A stretch of 64,000 bases of DNA from positions 3,476,001-3,540,000 of the forward strand of contig NZ_CP107841.1 in assembly GCF_036346855.1 (NCBI RefSeq), read 5' to 3'. The notes beneath the pieces were generated by a model. That model saw nothing but the letters and a program-made list of their open reading frames with translations, was not told the DNA's origin and searched no databases. The stretch is from Streptomyces europaeiscabiei. GTDB taxonomy: Bacteria; Actinomycetota; Actinomycetes; Streptomycetales; Streptomycetaceae. A program made the position numbers and the translations under genes. Of the stretch, positions 44,255-54,200 are shown in pieces. Position 1 is the first letter of the stretch, and the number at the start of each line of letters is the position of its first letter.

Positions 44255-45564
44255 CCGCGCCCCGCGACCTGACCGTCGACCTGACCGTCACCGAGGTCCG
44301 GCTGACCCCGATCCTGGTCGCCGACCCGCCGCTGCTGAACACACAGGGCGTGCACCAGCCGTACACCCCGCGGCTCATCGTGGAGGTCGTGACCGCCGAG
44401 GGGACCACGGGCGTCGGCGAGACCTACGGCGACACCAAGTACCTGGAGCTGGCCCGGCCGTTCGCGCAGAAGCTGGTGGGCCGCCGGGTCAGCGATCTGA
44501 ACGGGCTGTTCGTCCTCGCCGACGAGATGGCGGTCGACGGGTCACGGGTCTCCGGGCAGGTCGACGTGGGCGGGCTGCGCGGTGTCCAGACCGCCGACAA
44601 GCTGCGGCTGTCGGTCGTGTCGGGGTTCGAGGTCGCCTGTCTCGACGCGCTCGGCAAGGCGCTGGGGCTGCCCGTGCACGCGCTGCTCGGCGGCAAGGTG
44701 CGGGACACCGTGGCGTACAGCGCGTACCTCTTCTACAAGTGGGCGGACCACCCCGACGGCGTCGCCTGCGAGAAGGACGACTGGGGGGCGGCCGTGGACC
44801 CGGCCGGGGTCGTGGAGCAGGCCCGGAAGTTCAAGGAGCGGTACGGGTTCACGTCGTTCAAGCTGAAGGGGGGCGTGTTCCCGCCGGAGGAGGAGATCGC
44901 CGCGATCCGTGCGCTGGCCGAGGCGTTCCCCGGGCATCCGCTGCGGCTGGACCCGAACGGGGCCTGGTCCGTGGAGACTTCGCTGAAGGTCGCGGACGAG
45001 CTGGCGGACGTACTCGAGTACCTGGAGGACCCGGCGCTCGGGACGTCCGCGATGGCCGAGGTCGCGGCGCGGACGGATGTGCCCCTGGCCACCAACATGT
45101 GCGTGACCACCTTCGCGGAGATCGAGGAGGCGTTCACGAAGGGCGCCGTGCAGGTCGTCCTCTCCGACCACCACTACTGGGGCGGGCTGCGCAACACCCG
45201 TGAACTGGCCGCCGTCTGCCGTACGTTCGGCGTCGGTGTGTCCATGCACTCCAACACCCATCTGGGCATCAGCCTGGCCGCGATGACGCATGTGGCGTCC
45301 ACCGTGCCCGACCTCCACCATGCCTGCGACTCGCACTATCCGTGGCAGTCGGAGGATGTCCTCACCTCGCGACTCACGTTCGAGGACGGGGCGGTACGGG
45401 TGTCGGACGCGCCGGGGCTCGGGGTCGAACTCGACCGGGAGAAGCTGGCGTTCCTGCATCGGCGGTGGCTGGGCGATGACGGGGCGCTGAAGGACCGCGA
45501 CGACGCGGCGGCGATGCGGGTCGCCGAGCCGGGGTGGGTGACGCCGACGGTACCGCGCTGGTAG
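44251..45564 (+). CDS. gudD: Glucarate dehydratase (enolase superfamily)
   Basis: The 437-residue protein has the MR/MLE capping domain ('LTPILVADPPLLNTQGVHQP') and barrel. The KxK catalytic pair is in 'TSFKLKGGVFPPEEEIA', metal ligands in 'LRLDPNGAWSVE' and 'EYLEDPALG', and the C-terminal 'VSMHSNTHLGISLAAMTHVA' supplies the catalytic His loop. It dehydrates D-glucarate to 5-dehydro-4-deoxyglucarate, the substrate of kdgD. The GTG at 44251 overlaps the kdgD stop. No transporter gene adjoins. Galactarate activity is possible. Confidence 0.93.
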   Translation: MTAPRDLTVDLTVTEVRLTPILVADPPLLNTQGVHQPYTPRLIVEVVTAEGTTGVGETYGDTKYLELARPFAQKLVGRRVSDLNGLFVLADEMAVDGSRVSGQVDVGGLRGVQTADKLRLSVVSGFEVACLDALGKALGLPVHALLGGKVRDTVAYSAYLFYKWADHPDGVACEKDDWGAAVDPAGVVEQARKFKERYGFTSFKLKGGVFPPEEEIAAIRALAEAFPGHPLRLDPNGAWSVETSLKVADELADVLEYLEDPALGTSAMAEVAARTDVPLATNMCVTTFAEIEEAFTKGAVQVVLSDHHYWGGLRNTRELAAVCRTFGVGVSMHSNTHLGISLAAMTHVASTVPDLHHACDSHYPWQSEDVLTSRLTFEDGAVRVSDAPGLGVELDREKLAFLHRRWLGDDGALKDRDDAAAMRVAEPGWVTPTVPRW

Positions 45565-46071
45565 CACCGCGCGTTTGCCGGCGGGGTGCGGGTCCGGTGG
45601 GGGCTGGTCGCGCAGTTCCCCGCGCCCCCGAAAGACCAGGCCCTGCGGCCTGAAGGCAACGGGCTCGCCGGCCTGGGAGGCAACGGTCCTACGGGCCCGA
45701 AGGGCGACAGGCCTGCCGACCTCAAAGGCCACGAGCTGCGGACCTCAAAGGCAACGGCCTCGCGGGCCTGGGAGGCAACGGCCCTGCGGGCCCGAAGGGC
45801 GACGATCCTGCCGGCCTCAAAGCACGGGGCGCAGCCCCTGCTTTTCAGGGGCGCGGGGAACTGCGCGACCAGCCCCCACCGGACCCGCACCCGCCAGAAT
45901 CCCTCCGGAACCGAGCTGGAAGGCGAATCAGCGGGGTCAAAGGGGCGGCAGCCCCTGGAGACGGGCCCCACACCCGCACAACGCACCGGGGCGCACCCCG
46001 GCGTGACCCGCACCCCCCGCGGAGCGTTTGGTGCAGACTGGCTGGATCCGCACCACGCCAGGGAGCACATC
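45565..46071. other. 507-bp gene-free region built of repeats
   Basis: The region contains the 45-bp inverted-repeat element described separately (45584-45892). After it comes a G/C-rich spacer with GGGGCGGCAGCCCC (about 45941-45954) and GGGGCGCACCCC (about 45989-46000) mini-palindromes. An open frame runs through into the PfkB gene, reading collagen-like Gly-x-y text, but it lacks a start with a ribosome site and mirrors the DNA repeat, so it is not called as a gene. Confidence 0.7.
45584..45892. repeat. Composite element: 45-bp perfect terminal inverted repeats around a 93-bp tandem duplication
   Basis: Bases 45584-45628 are the exact reverse complement of 45848-45892 and contain the REP core GCGCAGTTCCCCGCG. 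Between them two 93-bp imperfect direct copies begin at 45643 and 45736, each with GGGAGGCAACGG and GGGCCCGAAGGGCGAC. The right arm is preceded by the hairpin GGGGC-GCA-GCCCC. Confidence 0.9.
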
Positions 46072-47181
46072 GTGACCGCGTTCAAGGGAGAGCGACCGCA
46101 CCGGCCCCAGGTCGACCCGCTGAGGTCCCTGAGAGCACCGGACGACCCGCCCTGGGACGTCTATCTGACAGGCACCGTCTTCCTCGACATCATCTTCACC
46201 GGGCTCGACTCCGCCCCGGTGCGCGGGACCGAGTCCTGGGCACGCGGGATGGGGTCGAGCCCCGGCGGTGTCGCGAACATGGCCACGGCCCTGGCCCGGC
46301 TGGGCCTGAAGACCTCCCTCGCGGCGGCCTTCGGCGACGACCACTACGGCGAGTACTGCTGGGACGCCCTGGAGCAGGGCGAGGGCATCGACCTCTCCAC
46401 CTCCCGTACGGTCCTCGGCTGGCACTCCCCGGTCACGGTCTCCATGGCGTACGAAGGCGAACGCACGATGGTCTCGCACGGCCACGCGGCGCCCCCGGAG
46501 CAGTCCGAGGCGGAGAACCCGCCCCACGCCCGCGCCGCCGTCGCCTCCCTCACGCCCGGCGTACGCGCCCCCTGGATCGAGCGGGCCGCGAGCGAGGGCA
46601 CCCGGATCTTCGCGGACGTCGGCTGGGACGAGACCGGCGCCTGGGACCTGGCGGGGCTCGCCGATCTCGCCCACTGCGAGGCGTTCCTGCCCAACGCGCA
46701 GGAGGCGATGCGGTACACCGGCGCGGAGTGCCCCCGGGCCGCCGCCCACGCCCTCACCGACCATGTGCCGGTGGCCGTGGTGACGCTGGGCGCGGAAGGC
46801 GCGTACGCGGTGGACGGCAGGACCGGAGAGACGGCGGAGGTGCCGGCGATCGCCGTGGAGGCCATGGACCCGACGGGCGCGGGCGACGTGTTCGTCGCCG
46901 GCTTCGTCACCGGCACCCTGGCGGACTGGCCCCTGGCGGACCGGCTGGCCTTCGCGGGCCTGACCGCCGCGCTGTCGGTGCAGGAGTTCGGGGGGTCGTT
47001 GTCCGCTCCCGGCTGGGCCGAGCTCGCCGCGTGGTGGCGCCGGGTGCAGTCCCTGGACGGCCAGGACCCCGCGGCCCTGCGCCGGTACGCCTTCCTCGCG
47101 GACCTCCTCCCGAAGGACCACGTCAGCCCCTGGCCGCTGCGCCGGGCAGTCCCCACGATCGGCTTCCGCCGCTCCGCCTGA
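46072..47181 (+). CDS. PfkB-family carbohydrate kinase
   Basis: The 369-residue kinase has the N-terminal 'DVYLTGTVFLDIIFTGLDSA', the substrate loop 'GSSPGGVANMATALARLGLK' and the ATP/catalytic signature 'AMDPTGAGDVFVAGFVTGTL' with its catalytic Asp. It phosphorylates a sugar or nucleoside; ribokinase-like in form, but substrate is not evident. The GTG at 46072 follows CAGGGAGCACATC. It is separated from gudD by the repeat region and so need not belong to that operon, though a sugar-acid link is conceivable. The C-terminal 70 residues ('AAWWRRVQSLDGQDPAALRR') extend beyond the usual kinase core. Confidence 0.88.
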   Translation: MTAFKGERPHRPQVDPLRSLRAPDDPPWDVYLTGTVFLDIIFTGLDSAPVRGTESWARGMGSSPGGVANMATALARLGLKTSLAAAFGDDHYGEYCWDALEQGEGIDLSTSRTVLGWHSPVTVSMAYEGERTMVSHGHAAPPEQSEAENPPHARAAVASLTPGVRAPWIERAASEGTRIFADVGWDETGAWDLAGLADLAHCEAFLPNAQEAMRYTGAECPRAAAHALTDHVPVAVVTLGAEGAYAVDGRTGETAEVPAIAVEAMDPTGAGDVFVAGFVTGTLADWPLADRLAFAGLTAALSVQEFGGSLSAPGWAELAAWWRRVQSLDGQDPAALRRYAFLADLLPKDHVSPWPLRRAVPTIGFRRSA

Positions 47182-47537
47182 CGGCCCGCCGCCCGACACC
47201 TCGGGGGCACATGTCACTGCCGCCTGAGAGCTCGGGGGCGGGGGTTGTCGGGCGGGTGCGGGTTCGTCGTGGTGGCCCGCGCACACTCCCGCGCCCCTGA
47301 AGACCCCGGGGCGCGCCCCATGCCGTCAAGGGGCGCGGGGAACTGCGCGAGAAGCCCCACCCGCCCGCGGCCGAAGTACCCGCCCAGCAACCCAAAAATC
47401 CCCACTGCTACCCAGCAATCCCCGCCCCAAACGCGGCGTGATACTAATTCTCCGCGCGCCCCTGTCCGTCGACAGCCAGCCGCCCAACCCCCTCATCGAG
47501 CTCATCGAGCCGCACCTTCGCACGTCCAGGAACGCCC
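47182..47537. other. 356-bp gap with REP element and MFS promoter
   Basis: No gene is supported. CCCGCGCCCCT (47288-47298) and AGGGGCGCGGG (47329-47339) pair and the right arm continues GGAACTGCGCGA, the same REP family as at 3884. After it the sequence becomes less GC-rich (47380-47460, with AATCCC and ACTAATTCTCC), which is where the MFS gene promoter is expected. Confidence 0.65.
47288..47339. repeat. REP-family hairpin with extended loop
   Basis: 11-bp perfect arms (47288-47298, 47329-47339) enclose a 30-nt loop that contains its own CCCCGGGGCGCG palindromes. It is followed by the conserved GGAACTGCGCGAGAAGCCCC flank. Confidence 0.75.
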
Positions 47538-48731
47538 GTGTCCCCCCGCACCACCACCCCACCCTGGCCCCTCGTCGCCCTTTTCACGGCCGGGTATCTC
47601 GCCGCGTACCTCCTGCCCACCACCGTGGGCAGACTCGACGCGGCCCTCCCCCTCACCACCACCGAGGCGGGCGCCGTCGGCAGTGCCCTGCTGCTGGGTT
47701 CGGCCACGGCGGGCTTCACGCTCGCCGCCCACGTGGCACGGCTCGGCCCCCGCCGCCTCGCCCGCGTGGGCCTGCTGCTCGCCGCCGCCGGCTACGGCAC
47801 CGCCGCGCTCACCACGGCCCTCCCCGCGGTGGTCGCGGGCGCGGTCCTCGGCGGCTTCGGCTCCGGTACGGCGACCGCCGTGGCCGCGACCGGCATCGCC
47901 GCGCAGAGCGACCCGCACCGGGTGTCCACGCAGGGCCTGCTGAGCGTCTCGGCGCTGGCCGGCACGCTGTATCTGACGATCCCCCGGCTGGGCCCCGGCC
48001 ACGGCCTCCCACTCGCCGCCCTCGCCCTCGCGGCCCTGCTCACCCTCCCGGCGACGGCCCGTCTCGCGGCCCCGGTGGCAACGACCCACGTCGCCCGTGA
48101 ACGGGGCCCGCTGCCCCACCTCCGCCACGGCATCACCCTCGCCGTCACGCTCGCCCTGTGGTCCCTGGCGCAGAACTCCCTCTGGGGTGTCAGCGGCCGG
48201 ATCGGCACCACCCAGGCCGGGCTCACCGAGGTCACCGTCGGCGCGGTCTTCGCGACGGCGCTCGGCGCGGGCCTGCTCGGGGTGATCGGGGCGAGTGCGC
48301 TGGGCGCGCGCTTCGGCCGCGCGCTCCCCATCGGCGCCGGCACGGCGCTCATCGCCGGCTGCATCGCGCTCAGCGCCACCGCGAGGGACCTGCCGACGTT
48401 CGCGACGGGCGAGATCGCCTGGAACACCCTCTACCCGGTCGTCCTGTCGTACCTCATCGGCCTCGCCGCCTCCCTCGACCCGCGCGGCCGCTGGGCGGTC
48501 CTCGTCGGCTCCGCGTCCTCGCTCGGCACGGCCGCCGGCCCCCTCGTCGGCAGCCTGCTCGCCGCCCATGTCGGCTACCCGGCGATGGGCGCGCTCCTGG
48601 CCGTGGGCCTCCTCCTCATCACGGGCCCCATGACCCGGGTGGCCCTGCGCACGACCACACCCACGACGGAGCACGCCCGCTACCGGGAGCAGGCGACCGC
48701 CGAGCAGCCGCAGTACCGCCCGGCGGCCTGA
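47538..48731 (+). CDS. MFS transporter
   Basis: The 397-residue protein has twelve hydrophobic segments ('WPLVALFTAGYLAAYLLPTT', 'ALLLGSATAGFTLAAHVARL', 'VVAGAVLGGFGSGTATAVAA', 'AVLVGSASSLGTAAGPLVGS'). It has the short-loop MFS form with weak motif A 'AHVARLGPRRLARVGLLLA'. Substrate is unknown; it resembles small-molecule exporters. The C-terminal tail is hydrophilic. The GTG at 47538 follows AGGAACGCCC. It is convergent with the deaminase gene (10-bp gap). Confidence 0.85.
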   Translation: MSPRTTTPPWPLVALFTAGYLAAYLLPTTVGRLDAALPLTTTEAGAVGSALLLGSATAGFTLAAHVARLGPRRLARVGLLLAAAGYGTAALTTALPAVVAGAVLGGFGSGTATAVAATGIAAQSDPHRVSTQGLLSVSALAGTLYLTIPRLGPGHGLPLAALALAALLTLPATARLAAPVATTHVARERGPLPHLRHGITLAVTLALWSLAQNSLWGVSGRIGTTQAGLTEVTVGAVFATALGAGLLGVIGASALGARFGRALPIGAGTALIAGCIALSATARDLPTFATGEIAWNTLYPVVLSYLIGLAASLDPRGRWAVLVGSASSLGTAAGPLVGSLLAAHVGYPAMGALLAVGLLLITGPMTRVALRTTTPTTEHARYREQATAEQPQYRPAA

Positions 48732-48741
48732 GGCACCGCGC

Positions 48742-49734
48742 TCACCCGAACTCGTACGCGTCCACCTCGGCGAGGTACCGGGCCCGCCGCTCCTCGTCGT
48801 GTTCCAGGAAGGACGCGGTGAACGAGTTGCGGGCCAGTTCGCGCAGCCGGTCCTCGCCCAGGCCGAGCCGCTGCCGGACGGCGTCGAAGTTGTCTCCGGC
48901 GTACCCGCCGAAGTAGGCCGGGTCGTCGGAGTTGACCGTGCAGAGCAGGCCCGCGTCGAGCATGGCGGGCAGCGGGTGGTCGGCGAGGGTGTCGACGGTC
49001 CGCAGCCGGACGTTCGACAGCGGGCACAGCGTCAGCGGGACGCGGTCCCGCACCAGCCGCTCGACGAGGGCGGGGTCCTCCATGCACCTCAGTCCGTGGT
49101 CGACACGTTCGACACCGAGGACGTCGAGGGCCTCGGTGATGTACTCCGGCGGCCCTTCCTCCCCCGCGTGCGCGACGCGCCGCAGGCCCAGCGCGGCGGC
49201 CGCCTCGTACACCTCACGGAACTTGGCCGGCGGATGCCCGACCTCGGCCGAGTCCAGCCCGATCCCGACGATCCGGTCGAGGTACGGCTTCGCGGCCTCC
49301 AGGGTGTCGAGGGCCGACGCCGCGGACTCGTCCCGCAGAAAGCACATGATCAGCTGAGTGGAGACCCCGTGTGTCTCCTCGCTCCTCCGCAGTGCCCGCC
49401 ACAGCCCCTCGACGATCGTCCCCATCCCGACGCCCCGCGCGATGTGGGCCTGCGGATCGAAGAAGATCTCCGCGTGCCGTACGCCCTGGGCGGCGGCGCG
49501 GGCCAGATAGGCGTCGGCGAGGTCCGCGAAGTCCTGTTCGGTGCGGAGCACGGCCATCAGCTCGTAGTACAGGTTCAGGAAGGACTGCAGATCCTCGAAC
49601 TCGTACGCCTTGCGGAGCTCCTCCGTGTCCGCGTACGGCAGCGCGACCCCGTTCCGGGCGGCCAGCGCGAACGCCAGCTCCGGCTCCAGGGTTCCTTCGA
49701 TGTGCAGGTGCAGTTCAGCTTTGGGGAGGGACAT
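48742..49734 (-). CDS. Adenosine/adenine deaminase
   Basis: The 330-residue amidohydrolase has the zinc motif 'LPKAELHLHIEGTLEPEL' (HxH), 'AEIFFDPQAHIARG', the metal His in 'GLRRVAHAGEEGPPEYI' with the catalytic Glu, 'VERVDHGLRCMEDP' and 'LCTVNSDDPAYFGGYAGDNF' with the final Asp pair. 'SDDPAYFGGY' is typical of the adenine deaminase (Aah1-like) branch, while adenosine deaminases more often show a different loop, so adenine is the likelier substrate. It feeds purine salvage. The ATG at 49734 has GGGGAGGG. It lies 20 bp after the RNase Z gene. Confidence 0.9.
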   Translation of the reverse strand: MSLPKAELHLHIEGTLEPELAFALAARNGVALPYADTEELRKAYEFEDLQSFLNLYYELMAVLRTEQDFADLADAYLARAAAQGVRHAEIFFDPQAHIARGVGMGTIVEGLWRALRRSEETHGVSTQLIMCFLRDESAASALDTLEAAKPYLDRIVGIGLDSAEVGHPPAKFREVYEAAAALGLRRVAHAGEEGPPEYITEALDVLGVERVDHGLRCMEDPALVERLVRDRVPLTLCPLSNVRLRTVDTLADHPLPAMLDAGLLCTVNSDDPAYFGGYAGDNFDAVRQRLGLGEDRLRELARNSFTASFLEHDEERRARYLAEVDAYEFG

Positions 49735-49754
49735 CAAAGCATCGTACGGCTGCT

Positions 49755-50663
49755 CTACCGCCGTTTCGGAAGCGCAACCCGCATCAGGTCGTGCGCCACG
49801 GTCAGCTCCCCCTCGAACCCGGCGGCCCGCGCCTGCCGTTCGAACTCGGCGGGCTCGGAGTACCGCTGGCTGAAGTGGGTCAGCACCAGATGCCGTACGC
49901 CGCACTCCCGGGCCACCGAGGCGGCCTGACCGGCCGTCAGATGCCCGTGATCCACTGCGAGTTGAACGTCCTCGTCGAGAAACGTGGACTCGATGACGAG
50001 CATGTCGGCCGCGTCGGCGAGGGCGTAGACCCCGTCGCACAGCCGGGTGTCCATGACGAACGCGAACCGCTGTCCGCGCCGCACCTCGCTGACGTCGTCG
50101 AGACGGACGCCGTCGATCGCGCCCTCCCGCTGGAGCCGCCCGATGTCCGGCCCCTTGATCCCGCGCTCGGCGAGCCGCTCGGGCAGCATCCGCCGCCCGT
50201 CGGGCTCGACGAGCCGGTACCCGTACGACTCGACGGGGTGCGAGAGCCTCCGCGCGTCGAGCGCGTACGACGGCCCGGCGGCCAGCGCCCCGCCCTCCCC
50301 GTCGACCGGTGCCTCGATCAGCGGGACCGTCTCCCGGTACGCGGTGGCGTACCGCAGCCGGTCGAAGAACCGCTGCCCGGAGCGCGGGTAGTGCGCGGTG
50401 ACGTCGTGGGGCACACGGTCGAGGTTGATCCGCTGGATCACCCCGGCCAGCCCCAGCGAGTGGTCCCCGTGGAAATGGGTGACACATATGCGGTTCAGGT
50501 CGTGCGCGGCGACCCCGGCGCGCAGCATCTGCCGCTGGGTGCCCTCGCCCGGGTCGAAGAGCAGTCCTTCCGCGTCCCAGCGCAGCAGATAGCCGTTGTG
50601 GTTGCGGTGCCGGGTCGGGACCTGGCTGGCGGTGCCGAGGACCACCAGTTCACGTACGGACAC
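49755..50663 (-). CDS. rnz: Ribonuclease Z
   Basis: The 302-residue metallo-beta-lactamase-fold nuclease has '[20 protein letters not shown]', zinc motif '[20 protein letters not shown]', '[20 protein letters not shown]', '[10 protein letters not shown]' and the C-terminal '[13 protein letters not shown]' (motif with the exosite-side His). It cleaves tRNA precursors at the 3' side of the discriminator base. The start is GTG at 50663, 6 bp after the HIT stop. The nearby genes are HIT hydrolase and a purine deaminase. Confidence 0.94.
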   Translation of the reverse strand: MSVRELVVLGTASQVPTRHRNHNGYLLRWDAEGLLFDPGEGTQRQMLRAGVAAHDLNRICVTHFHGDHSLGLAGVIQRINLDRVPHDVTAHYPRSGQRFFDRLRYATAYRETVPLIEAPVDGEGGALAAGPSYALDARRLSHPVESYGYRLVEPDGRRMLPERLAERGIKGPDIGRLQREGAIDGVRLDDVSEVRRGQRFAFVMDTRLCDGVYALADAADMLVIESTFLDEDVQLAVDHGHLTAGQAASVARECGVRHLVLTHFSQRYSEPAEFERQARAAGFEGELTVAHDLMRVALPKRR

Positions 50664-50669
50664 GGCCCG

Positions 50670-51023
50670 TTATCCGGGGGGCCACTGCAGGCCACGACCA
50701 CCGACGACGTGGGCGTGCGCGTGGAACACGGTCTGGCCTGCGCCGCCACCGGTGTTGAAGACGACCCGGTAGCTCTCCAGCTTGTCCTCGTCGGCGACGG
50801 CCCGCGTCTCGCGGAGGACGTCCGCGGCGAGTTCCGGGGCGGCGGCGGCGAGTGTCGCGGCGTCCGCGTAGTGCGCCTTCGGAATGACCAGGACGTGCGT
50901 CGGTGCCTGTGGGTTGATGTCCCTGAACGCGACCGTCGTGTCCGTCTCCCTCACGATCGTCGCCGGTACGTGCCCTGCCACGATCTTGCAGAACAGGCAG
51001 TCGTCCTGCGGCTCCCCAGCCAT
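50670..51023 (-). CDS. HIT-domain nucleotide hydrolase
   Basis: The 117-residue protein has the N-terminal 'DDCLFCKIVAGHVPATIVRE' with a CxxC zinc half-site, 'THVLVIPKAHYADAATLAAA' and the histidine triad 'GGGAGQTVFHAHAHVVGGR'. The triad is HxHxH. HINT-type enzymes hydrolyse purine nucleoside phosphoramidates and acyl-AMPs. The ATG at 51023 gives normal family length. It is the first gene of a HIT-rnz-deaminase transcript. Confidence 0.92.
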   Translation of the reverse strand: MAGEPQDDCLFCKIVAGHVPATIVRETDTTVAFRDINPQAPTHVLVIPKAHYADAATLAAAAPELAADVLRETRAVADEDKLESYRVVFNTGGGAGQTVFHAHAHVVGGRGLQWPPG

Positions 51024-51156
51024 CCATGCCTCCAGCCACTGGTGTGATCGCCTACCGGGGCATCGTAGCGAGGTGATTCCGCCCCCGCCGCCCTTACCCA
51101 TTCCCGTCCCCAGGGGCTGCGCCCCTTCGACCCCCGTCCGCGGGTTCGTCGTGGCT

Positions 51157-51208
51157 GTTCGCGCAGTTCCCCGCGCCCCTGAAAAGGGTCGCGGGGAACT
51201 GCGCGAAC
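51157..51208. repeat. REP-family hairpin with 19-bp perfect arms
   Basis: GTTCGCGCAGTTCCCCGCG (51157-51175) pairs exactly with 51190-51208, with a further CCCT/AGGG pair inside. It lies between the HIT gene promoter region and the end of the tricorn gene, and probably acts as the tricorn terminator. Confidence 0.88.
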
Positions 51209-51267
51209 GGGTCCGGGGCGGAGCCCCGAGGGACGGGACGGGCAGGGGCGGCGGGGGCGAGGAAGAA

Positions 51268-54200
51268 CTACGCCTCGGGCAGCGGCGGTGCCACCTTCGC
51301 CGGAGTCTCCTCAAGGCCCGCCAACGCGATCCGGATCGCCTCGTCCAACTGCGGATCCCGCCCCGCCGCGTGATCCTGCGGCGCCTGCACGACCTCCACG
51401 TCCGGATCGACCCCGTGGTTCTCGACCCCCCACCCGTACCCCTCCAGCCAGAAGGCGTACTTCGGCTGCGTCACGAGCGTCCCGTCCACCAGCCGATACC
51501 GGCTGTCGATCCCGACGACACCGCCCCACGTCCGCGTACCGACCACCGGCCCGATCCCCAGAGCCTTGATCGCCGCGTTGACGATGTCCCCGTCGGACCC
51601 GGAGAACTCGTTGGCGACGGCGACGACGGGCCCCCGGGGCGCGTCGTCGGGATAGCTGGTCGGCCGCATCCCGCGCGGCAGGTCCCATCCGACGATCCGC
51701 CGCGCGAGCTTCTCCACGACGAGCTGAGACGTGTGCCCGCCCCGGTTCTCCCGGACGTCCACGACGAGCCCCTCCCGGGCCACCTCGACGCGCAGGTCGC
51801 GGTGGAGCTGGGCCCAGCCGGAACCGACCATGTCGGGCACGTGCAGATACCCGAGCCGGCCACCGGACCTCCCGTGGACGTAGGCCCGCCGGTCCGCCAC
51901 CCACGCGTGGTACCGCAACGGCTCCTCGTCGGAGATGGGCACCACGACGGGATGCCGGAGATCCCCGCCACCGGACGGCAGGACGGTCAGCTCGACCGCC
52001 TTGCCCGCCGTGCCGACGAGCAGCGGTCCGGGCCCGGCCACCGGGTCGACCGGCTGCCCGCCCACGGCGACGATCGCGTCCCCGGCCCGCACGGCCACAC
52101 CCGGCGCGGTGAGCGGCGAGTGCGCGTCGGGGTCGGAGGTCTCCGACGGCAGCACCCGGTCGATGCGCCACAGCACGGACCCCTGCGGGCCGTCCTCGTG
52201 CCGGGAGACGTCCGCCCCGAGCAGCCCCTGCCGCCGGTCGCCGGAACCGCCCCGGCCTCGCGGGGTGACGTAGGCGTGCGAGGTACCCAACTCGCCCTGC
52301 ACCTCCCACAGCAGGTCGACCAGGTCGTCGTGCGTGGCCAGTCGGTCGAGGACCGGACGGTACCGGTCCAGGACGCCGTCCCAGTCCACCCCGCCCAGGT
52401 CCGGGCGCCAGAAGTTGTCCCGCATGAGACGGCCGGTCTCGTCGAACATCTGCCGCCACTCGGCGGCCGGGTCGACGGTCCGGCGTACGCGCGAGAGGTC
52501 GACCGTGATGTTCGTGTCGCTCTCGTCGTCGTTCGAGGCACGCCGGTCGCTGGGGACGACCTTGAGCTTGCCGTCGGTCCACAGCAGGACCCGCTTGCCG
52601 TCGCCGCTGACGGTGAAGTGGTCGGCGTCGGAAGCGAGGTATTCGAGGCGCCGCTGCGCGAGGTCGTAGCGCTCCAGGGAGGACTTCGGGTCGGGGTCGT
52701 CGGGCGTGGCCCGGGAGTGGCCGAGGACGCCGGTGACGGGGTGGTGCAGCCACAGGACGCCGTCCTTGGCGGCGCGGAGCGTCGAGTAGCGGGCGGCCTC
52801 GACCGGGAAGGGGACGATCCGGTCGGCGAGCCCTTCGAGGTCGATCCGGGTCGCGGGGGCGCCCTCGCTGTCCGGGGTCTCGTCCTTGTCGGGCGCCTCG
52901 AACGGCCTGCCGTGGCGCTGCGGCCCGAAAGGGGACGGGGTGGTCGCGGCGAGCGTGATGAGGTGCGGGCGGGCCCCGCTGACGAAGTGGAGGTCGAAGA
53001 CGTGTTCGTCGTAGACGGGGTCGAAGGCGCGGGCGGAGAGGAAGGCGAGGTGCTTGCCGTCGAGCGTGAACGCCGGTGAGAAGTCCTGGAAGCGGAGCGG
53101 GGTCGCCTCGGTGACGGAAAGGTCGGCCGTGTTGGCGAGCTTCAGCTGGCGCAGCGGGCGCGGGCCGGGATGCGACCAGGCGAGCCAGGCCGAGTCGGGC
53201 GAGAAGACCAGGCCGGTCACCTCGCCGTCCTCGCTGCGGTCGACCTCGCGGACCTCTCCGGTCTCCCGTTCGACGAGCAGGACCCGGCCGTCGTGCGTGG
53301 CGACGGCGACCCGGCTGCCGTCGGGCGCGACGGCGAGCCCGAGGACGCGGCCCAGCTGCCCTGCGGCGAGCCGGCGCGGGGTGGCGCCGGGGCCGACGCC
53401 GGTCGCCGGGGCGAACTCCAGCGCGTCGTCGCCCTCCGCGTCCGTCACCCACACCACCCACTCCTCGCCCTCCACCCGGAAGGTGCGCGGCAGTCGGGCC
53501 CGTACGCCCTGCTCGGCGGCGAGCGCGCGGGCGGGGCCGGAACGGTGGGTGATCCAGTGGACGGAGCCGCGTACGGAAACGGCGCTGCCCCGGGCCGTGT
53601 GGTCGGGCGAGGCGGAGCCGAACCAGCGGGAGGCGTTCGCCGGGAACGGCTGGAGGTCGACGCGCTGTCCACCGAGCCGAATGTCCAGCCTGCGCGGCTC
53701 GGCCCCGTCCAGGTCGTCCAGCAGCCACAGCTCACCGGCGGACGTGTACACGACCCGGGTGCCGTCGGTGGCCGCGTGGCGGGCGTAGAAACCGTCGACC
53801 GGTGTGTGCCGCCGCAGGTCCGATCCGTCGGCGAGGGAGGAGTACAGCGCTCCGACGCCCTCGTGGTCGGACAGGAACGCGATCCGGTCCCCGACCCACA
53901 GCGGGTACTCGATGTTTCCGTCCAACTCGGCGTGCAGCCGTACGAATTCACCGGCCGGCCCGGTGCCCTCGGTGTCCTTGCCGTCCTCGGCCGCGCGGTC
54001 GATCCACAGCTTGCCCGCCGTGCCGCCCCGGTACCGCTTCCACCAGGCGGCCTCGCGGCCCATCGGCGCGGACAGCAGCACGGTGGCGGGGCCGTGGGCG
54101 ACATCGCCGACCGGCCCGTACGGGAGGGTGGTGGCCGGGCCGCCGTCGAGCGGGACGGCGCGCGCCCAGCTCCGGCGGAGGCTGGCCTGGCCCTGGGTGC

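Noticed and set aside
45586..46071. Collagen-like Gly-x-y N-terminal extension of the PfkB kinase
   Set aside because: The frame is open but reflects the 93-bp DNA repeats and REP arms; the GTG at 46072 has a good ribosome site and matches the kinase family start.
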